A stretch of 64,000 nucleotides of DNA from assembly GCA_018240785.1 (NCBI GenBank), contig JAFEFC010000002.1, positions 32,120 to 96,119 of the forward strand, read 5' to 3'. Positions 60,398 to 64,000 of the stretch are shown piece by piece. Source of the stretch: Pseudomonadota bacterium (GTDB lineage: Bacteria; Pseudomonadota; Gammaproteobacteria; Burkholderiales; Rhodocyclaceae). The position numbers and the translations under genes are program-made. Every line of letters starts with the position of its first letter. Positions within the stretch are counted from its first letter, which is position 1. Under the pieces are notes generated by a model. It searched no databases. It was not told the origin of the DNA and was given only the letters and a program-made list of their open reading frames with translations.

Positions 60398-60727
60398 GCC
60401 GCTGGGTACCTAGAAAAGCGCCGGACTGAGCAGTGATCTCTTTTTCGCATCACTGATAAAAGCAGTCATTGCCCAGAAATCGGCGTCCTTTCGGGGTACC
60501 CACTAACCTGTCAACGTGAAGCAACAATGCAATCCATTGAAAGGACTTCCGGGGGAGCTCAACCCTTGCACTGCCGTCAACACAACGGAAGTCGTCAGGC
60601 AACTTTGGACTCATTTCTGAAAATTATTGACCAATGACGCCCATGCACCCTGCGTTTATTCCCTCAATAATGCGACGAAAGACGAAACACATCAGGTGCG
60701 TCTGCATATAAATCCGGGGAGACCCTC
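60398..60727. other. 330-bp AT-richer non-coding gap
   Basis: No plausible coding frame, tRNA or strong terminator is visible. Composition shifts to lower G+C than the left neighbours and continues so into the next gene. There are weak AT-rich boxes (TTGACC at 60627, TATAAA at 60710) but no well-spaced pair. It may be the left edge of an acquired segment. Confidence 0.4.
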
Positions 60728-61252
60728 ATGAGCAATAACCTTCGATATAGCATTAGCGATGAAATGCTATATGGCTCCATTGGCGGAAAATCATTTTCAA
60801 TGAAGGCCTACTCAGGCGGGGGGAGGGGAAGCACTGCAAACATGGAGTTATGCGACCTTAGGCACTGGAGCAGTCAAAAGAAGGCACCACCTGCATTCTC
60901 ACGTTCGGATCGAGGCGGACCATTACCGCCCGGACACTATCTCGTCAATTACTATGGCGTACACGAGCATCTTGGAAGGTGTGCAGAACTTTCTCAAACT
61001 CTAACTTCATTACTTTATTCCGACCCCTTCTCGTCGATCGGACTGTCAGTGACGGAACGTTCCGGCTTCTTCATTCATGGTCGCGGTCCAAAAGGAAGTG
61101 ACGGATGTATCGTTCCTGATAAGGCTACAGACCTAAGAGCGCTTCTGGATGCCATTGAATCATCGCCATCCCCGATTCTTCTTACCGTTTATAGCGAAGG
61201 TATGAACGCAGAGAAAATCGATGCAGCAAGGTTCTTTGGAAATGTTGGCTGA
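60728..61252 (+). CDS. L,D-transpeptidase-like (DUF2778/Tlde1-type) protein, candidate effector
   Basis: Small protein of 174 residues without signal peptide. It has GGPLPPGHYLVNYYG (63-77), matching the G-x-L-P-x-G-x-Y start of DUF2778/YkuD-type domains, and the active-site-like FFIHGRGPKGSDGCIV with H117 and C127. The known peptidoglycan-targeting T6SS effector Tlde1 and YkuD enzymes use an H...S-x-G-C arrangement. The spacing here is short (H-x9-C). G+C is clearly lower than in neighbours, and T6SS genes lie on either side. No immunity gene is obvious. The RBS GGGGAG supports the ATG. Confidence 0.7.
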   Translation: MSNNLRYSISDEMLYGSIGGKSFSMKAYSGGGRGSTANMELCDLRHWSSQKKAPPAFSRSDRGGPLPPGHYLVNYYGVHEHLGRCAELSQTLTSLLYSDPFSSIGLSVTERSGFFIHGRGPKGSDGCIVPDKATDLRALLDAIESSPSPILLTVYSEGMNAEKIDAARFFGNVG

Positions 61253-61427
61253 TACAAGGTCGCTCGCAACGTCGCAGTGGTATCCAATGCTTCTGTCCCG
61301 CTGGCAGTGACTCCGCGCGCTCGCGGCAGACGTCGAAAGAAAAAAATCGGCGTTGCCGTAGCGACGAGAAAAGCGGAGCACCTCGAGGAGGCAGTTCCCT
61401 AGAGTTCATTAGGCTACGTAGGCGATC

Positions 61428-62234
61428 ATGACTAAGAATCAAAAGCAGGACAACGCGGCGACCAAAGCCCCACACGTCAGCAAGAAGGAATACAAGCGGA
61501 CCCTCCACGCCCTGCAGATTGAACTGGTGAAGCTGCAGCGCCACTTCATCAAGTGCAACGACAGGATCCTGGTGATCCTCGAAGGCCGCGACGGCGCCGG
61601 AAAGGACGGCACGATCAAGCGCATCGTCCAGCACCTCAGCCCGCGCGAGACGCGCGTGGTGGCGCTTGGCAGGCCATCCGATCGTGACCGTGGCACCTGG
61701 TACTTCCAGCGCTATGTTCCTCATCTGCCGGCGTCGCAGGAATTCGTGCTGTTCAACCGGAGCTGGTACAACCGTGCCGGTGTCGAGCGGGTCATGGGCT
61801 TCTGCAGCGAGGCGGAGTACGACGAGTTCATGGAGACCGTTCCCGATTTCGAACACATGCTCGTCCGCTCCGGCATCAAGCTGTTCAAGTACTACCTCGA
61901 CATCAGCCAGGCGGAACAGAAGAAGCGCCTGCAGGACCGGCGCAAGGACCCGCTCAAGCAATGGAAGATGAGCCCCATCGACGCGGAAGCGCTCAAGCAC
62001 TGGGCCGACTACAGCCAGGCCCGCAACGAGATGTTCACGCGCACGCATACGCTGCCAGCGCCCTGGACGGTGGTGCGCACGGACAACAAGGAGGTCGCCC
62101 GCATCAACCTCATCAAGGATCTGCTGATGCGGCTGCACTACGATGGCAAGGATCGCGACCTGGTCCTGCCGAATCCGGAGGTTGTGTTTGCGTATGACGA
62201 GGCACATCTAACGAGCGGAATGCTGGCGAAGTAA
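61428..62234 (+). CDS. ppk2: Polyphosphate kinase 2 family protein
   Basis: Cytosolic kinase of 268 residues that transfers phosphate between polyphosphate and nucleotides. Walker A GRDGAGKDG (53-61), GRPSDRDRGTWYFQRYVPHLP, the lid/Walker B segment FNRSWYNRAGVERVMGF and QKKRLQDRRKDPLKQWKMS are diagnostic of single-domain (class I) PPK2. Start ATG 61428 has only a weak GTAGGCG box. It converges with the TIGR02270 pair. Confidence 0.95.
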   Translation: MTKNQKQDNAATKAPHVSKKEYKRTLHALQIELVKLQRHFIKCNDRILVILEGRDGAGKDGTIKRIVQHLSPRETRVVALGRPSDRDRGTWYFQRYVPHLPASQEFVLFNRSWYNRAGVERVMGFCSEAEYDEFMETVPDFEHMLVRSGIKLFKYYLDISQAEQKKRLQDRRKDPLKQWKMSPIDAEALKHWADYSQARNEMFTRTHTLPAPWTVVRTDNKEVARINLIKDLLMRLHYDGKDRDLVLPNPEVVFAYDEAHLTSGMLAK

Positions 62235-62303
62235 AGCGATACGGCATCCATCATTCGATTGCGGCCGCCCACCTTCAGGCGATGATGCCTATCCCGTGGC
62301 GTG

Positions 62304-62474
62304 TCAGAGTTGCCGGTGATTCAACCACCACGACACGATGCCGAATATGGCAGCCATCAAGAGCCAGGTTCGTGTCGCAGCATCCGGCTTGCCTCGCGAC
62401 CTCAACCAGCGCGCAGCAGCCAGCAGGACAAGAATCACCGCGATGACGGGGAACAGGTTCCGCGGCTCGAACAT
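62304..62474 (-). CDS. Small membrane protein coupled to the TIGR02270 gene
   Basis: 56-residue protein with two hydrophobic helices, about 8-23 (FPVIAVILVLLAAARWL) and 36-51 (TWLLMAAIFGIVSWWL), joined by a basic loop (RSRGKPDAATR). Its ATG overlaps the TIGR02270 stop by one base (TGATG), good evidence that it is translated. Function unknown; by position a T6SS accessory. Confidence 0.65.
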   Translation of the reverse strand: MFEPRNLFPVIAVILVLLAAARWLRSRGKPDAATRTWLLMAAIFGIVSWWLNHRQL

Positions 62475-63739
62475 CAGTTCATCCTCTCCAGCAGCCGCTT
62501 CTGCCGCCACGCCGGAGCGGCGCAGTTGAACAGCGGCGTGCCCGGCCGCAGCAGGCACAGGTATTGCGCGGCCGCGATGCGCTGCCGCTGGTAGCCGTCC
62601 TTCAACACCTGCAGGCAATGTGCCCATGAGGGTGGAGCGCCCATGAAGTAGCGCACGCCCGGCTGAAAGCGCTGCGAGTTCGCCACCCACCACGCGTGCA
62701 CTTTGGCCTGATCGGGCCAGGGCAGGCCATCGTCCTCGTCCATCGACACATCCTCGTCCTCGGGATTGTCATTGGGACCCGACTCGAAGTGTTCCGGTGG
62801 CTTGCGCTCAAGATCAAGCCAGGCGAGGTCGAGGCCGGTGATGAAGCTGAACGACTCGCCCGCCAGGCGCGCGAGCTTGTCGTCGGACATCAGGCCGATC
62901 AGCCATGGGATGCGCTCCGCATCCCATGCAAAACCCACCGCCCGAATCAGGAGACGCACGTCCTCACGCTGGCTAGCCACCTGTCTCATCAATTCACTCG
63001 CAGACGCGGGATCCGCAGCGAAAAGTGTCAGCGCGAGTGCGCCCAAACGGAACGGCCCCGGCCGCAGCGCGGTCTCCCGAAGAACCGTCAGCGCCACACC
63101 ACGATCGCCAAGCAACACCGCCGACTGTGCCGCACGAAACCGGCATTCCATGTCGCCATCCTTGAGCGCAGAAGCCAGCGCCGGCAGCAGGTCCGCGCGC
63201 CCTACTTCGCCGGCACACCGCAAGGCGCGGGCACGCAATGCCGGTTCCGGGGACACGATTGCACCCGCCAATATCGGACCAGGATCCACCCGATGCAGTG
63301 CGCAGGCGGTGATCCCAATGCGCTGCCGGAACAAGTCAGGACTGGTTAGCAGGCTGGTAACGACTCCCTTCAGGTCCGTCGCCGAGACCCAGCCAAACGC
63401 CGAGACGAGGCCGGTCAGTGCTTCGGGCAGCGCGGCCGCAAGCGCCAGCGCTTTGTCGAGGCTATCGACCTTCCGCACATCGAGGGCGCGCACGGCGGCG
63501 AAAAAAAATTCGCCGGTACCCGGCGATTCGAGCGCCGCATCGCATAGCCGCGAACCGAATTCACCCGCTACCGCCAAGCCGTCGAGATGCGCGGCAATCC
63601 GGTCGTCCAGCCGTCGCAACTGGAGCAGTTTCACATGTGGGGCGGCGATCAGAACGGAGCGTACCTGGCGCAGGTGCGCGGCTTCGCTGGCGTGCTGCTG
63701 CACGACAATTGCGATGGAGCGGGAAGGAGTGGCTGCCAT
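62474..63739 (-). CDS. TIGR02270-family protein (T6SS-associated, HEAT-like repeats)
   Basis: Protein of 421 residues, mainly alpha-helical repeats (ALRARALRCAGEVGRADLLPAL, CRFRAAQSAVLLGDRGVAL) with an N-terminal VVQQHASEAAHLRQVRSVL and a C-terminal domain with GLDLAWLDLERKPPE, WW and the ending FNCAAPAWRQKRLLER. This family is found in many T6SS loci next to PAAR/DUF2169-type genes; its role is unknown, perhaps effector loading. The ATG at 63739 lies only 28 bp from the end of a transposase gene, so its native upstream partner has been cut off. Confidence 0.75.
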   Translation of the reverse strand: MAATPSRSIAIVVQQHASEAAHLRQVRSVLIAAPHVKLLQLRRLDDRIAAHLDGLAVAGEFGSRLCDAALESPGTGEFFFAAVRALDVRKVDSLDKALALAAALPEALTGLVSAFGWVSATDLKGVVTSLLTSPDLFRQRIGITACALHRVDPGPILAGAIVSPEPALRARALRCAGEVGRADLLPALASALKDGDMECRFRAAQSAVLLGDRGVALTVLRETALRPGPFRLGALALTLFAADPASASELMRQVASQREDVRLLIRAVGFAWDAERIPWLIGLMSDDKLARLAGESFSFITGLDLAWLDLERKPPEHFESGPNDNPEDEDVSMDEDDGLPWPDQAKVHAWWVANSQRFQPGVRYFMGAPPSWAHCLQVLKDGYQRQRIAAAQYLCLLRPGTPLFNCAAPAWRQKRLLERMN

Positions 63740-63766
63740 AGTTTACTAACTTTTCAATAAGTAGAG

Positions 63767-64000
63767 TCATTCCAGGATATAGCGGCACTCTGGCTGCCTG
63801 AAGAATGACTTCACGAGTTCAGGGAGTTTCTGGATGCTGCGCAATGCGCCGAGTGCGAGCCGCTTCATCTCGTCGGCGCTCTCGACCAACAGGCGCGAAA
63901 CCCTCCGCTTCACATGAGCCCAGACCGTTTCATCCGGGTTCAGATGCGGCGAGTACGGCGGCAGATAGAAGAGCTTGAGCTTGCCGCCCAAGCCCTCGAC
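63767..64000 (-). mobile_element. IS630-type transposase, C-terminal part (continues beyond window)
   Basis: The last 77 codons of a DDE transposase: LKLFYLPPYSPHLNPDETVWA contains the third catalytic acidic residue (E after NPD) in the signature of IS630/Tc1-mariner transposases, followed by HVKRRVSRLLVESADEMKRL. The N-terminal part lies off the right edge. The element's left end must fall in 63740-63766; a TA target site is visible there but the inverted repeat cannot be confirmed without the other end. Confidence 0.85.

Noticed and set aside
60450-60560. Remnant of an insertion sequence in the gap before the L,D-transpeptidase-like gene
   Set aside because: Composition is suggestive but no inverted repeat, target duplication or transposase fragment could be identified.

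Overview
The window is 64 kb of GC-rich chromosomal DNA with dense gene packing and many 1-4 bp start/stop overlaps. Gene content and order (dusB-fis-purH-purD, hemC-hemD-hemX-hemY opposite ppc, an AlgZ/AlgR pair beside argH, hemA-prfA-prmC-grxD, groESL with a CIRCE operator, phasins, a DUF485-actP acetate permease) point to a betaproteobacterium, most likely Rhodocyclales of the Azoarcus/Thauera/Aromatoleum type. That placement is inference from protein character and synteny; no rRNA is present.

Left part, 1-16.7 kb: housekeeping. A truncated metN, the dusB-fis pair, purH and purD (late purine synthesis), hemF, the heme cluster hemC-D-X-Y, ppc, an AlgZ/AlgR-like two-component system, and argH.

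16.7-21.1 kb: a Ser/Thr kinase fused to a cyclic-nucleotide-binding domain, then an overlapping four-gene operon: an exported protein with a twin-arginine-type leader, a PqqD-like protein, an HprK-related kinase and a nucleotidyltransferase. The last three match the functionally unsolved cassette that family databases call the HPr-rel-A system. This is the best candidate for an undescribed system here.

21.1-35.3 kb: grxD, prmC, prfA, hemA; a tRNA-Phe with a clear promoter; DUF485-actP next to a TctD/TctE-like two-component system. Both the regulator gene and the permease operon carry an 11-bp-period CTTAC(A/G)-N5-CTTAC(A/G) direct repeat upstream. Then groEL/groES under a perfect CIRCE element, a phasin with a strong promoter, a CYTH protein, a second phasin-like protein and two genes of unknown function.

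35.5-53 kb: a LonB/YcbZ-type protease, an MltA transglycosylase with a large disordered insertion, and part of a type VI secretion locus: tssJ-K-L-M-tagF-ppkA on the plus strand, converging with tagH-pppA-ompA on the minus strand. This supplies the membrane complex, baseplate adaptor and Thr-phosphorylation control; sheath, tube, spike and ClpV genes are not in the window.

53-64 kb: accessory genes. A lipoprotein hydrolase and an autotransporter run into tagH; divergently lie two exported caspase-like proteases with long coiled coils and a beta-barrel protein; then an AT-richer L,D-transpeptidase/Tlde1-like protein without signal peptide (candidate effector), a PPK2 kinase, a TIGR02270-type T6SS accessory gene with a tiny membrane-protein partner, and the end of an IS630-type transposase running off the window.
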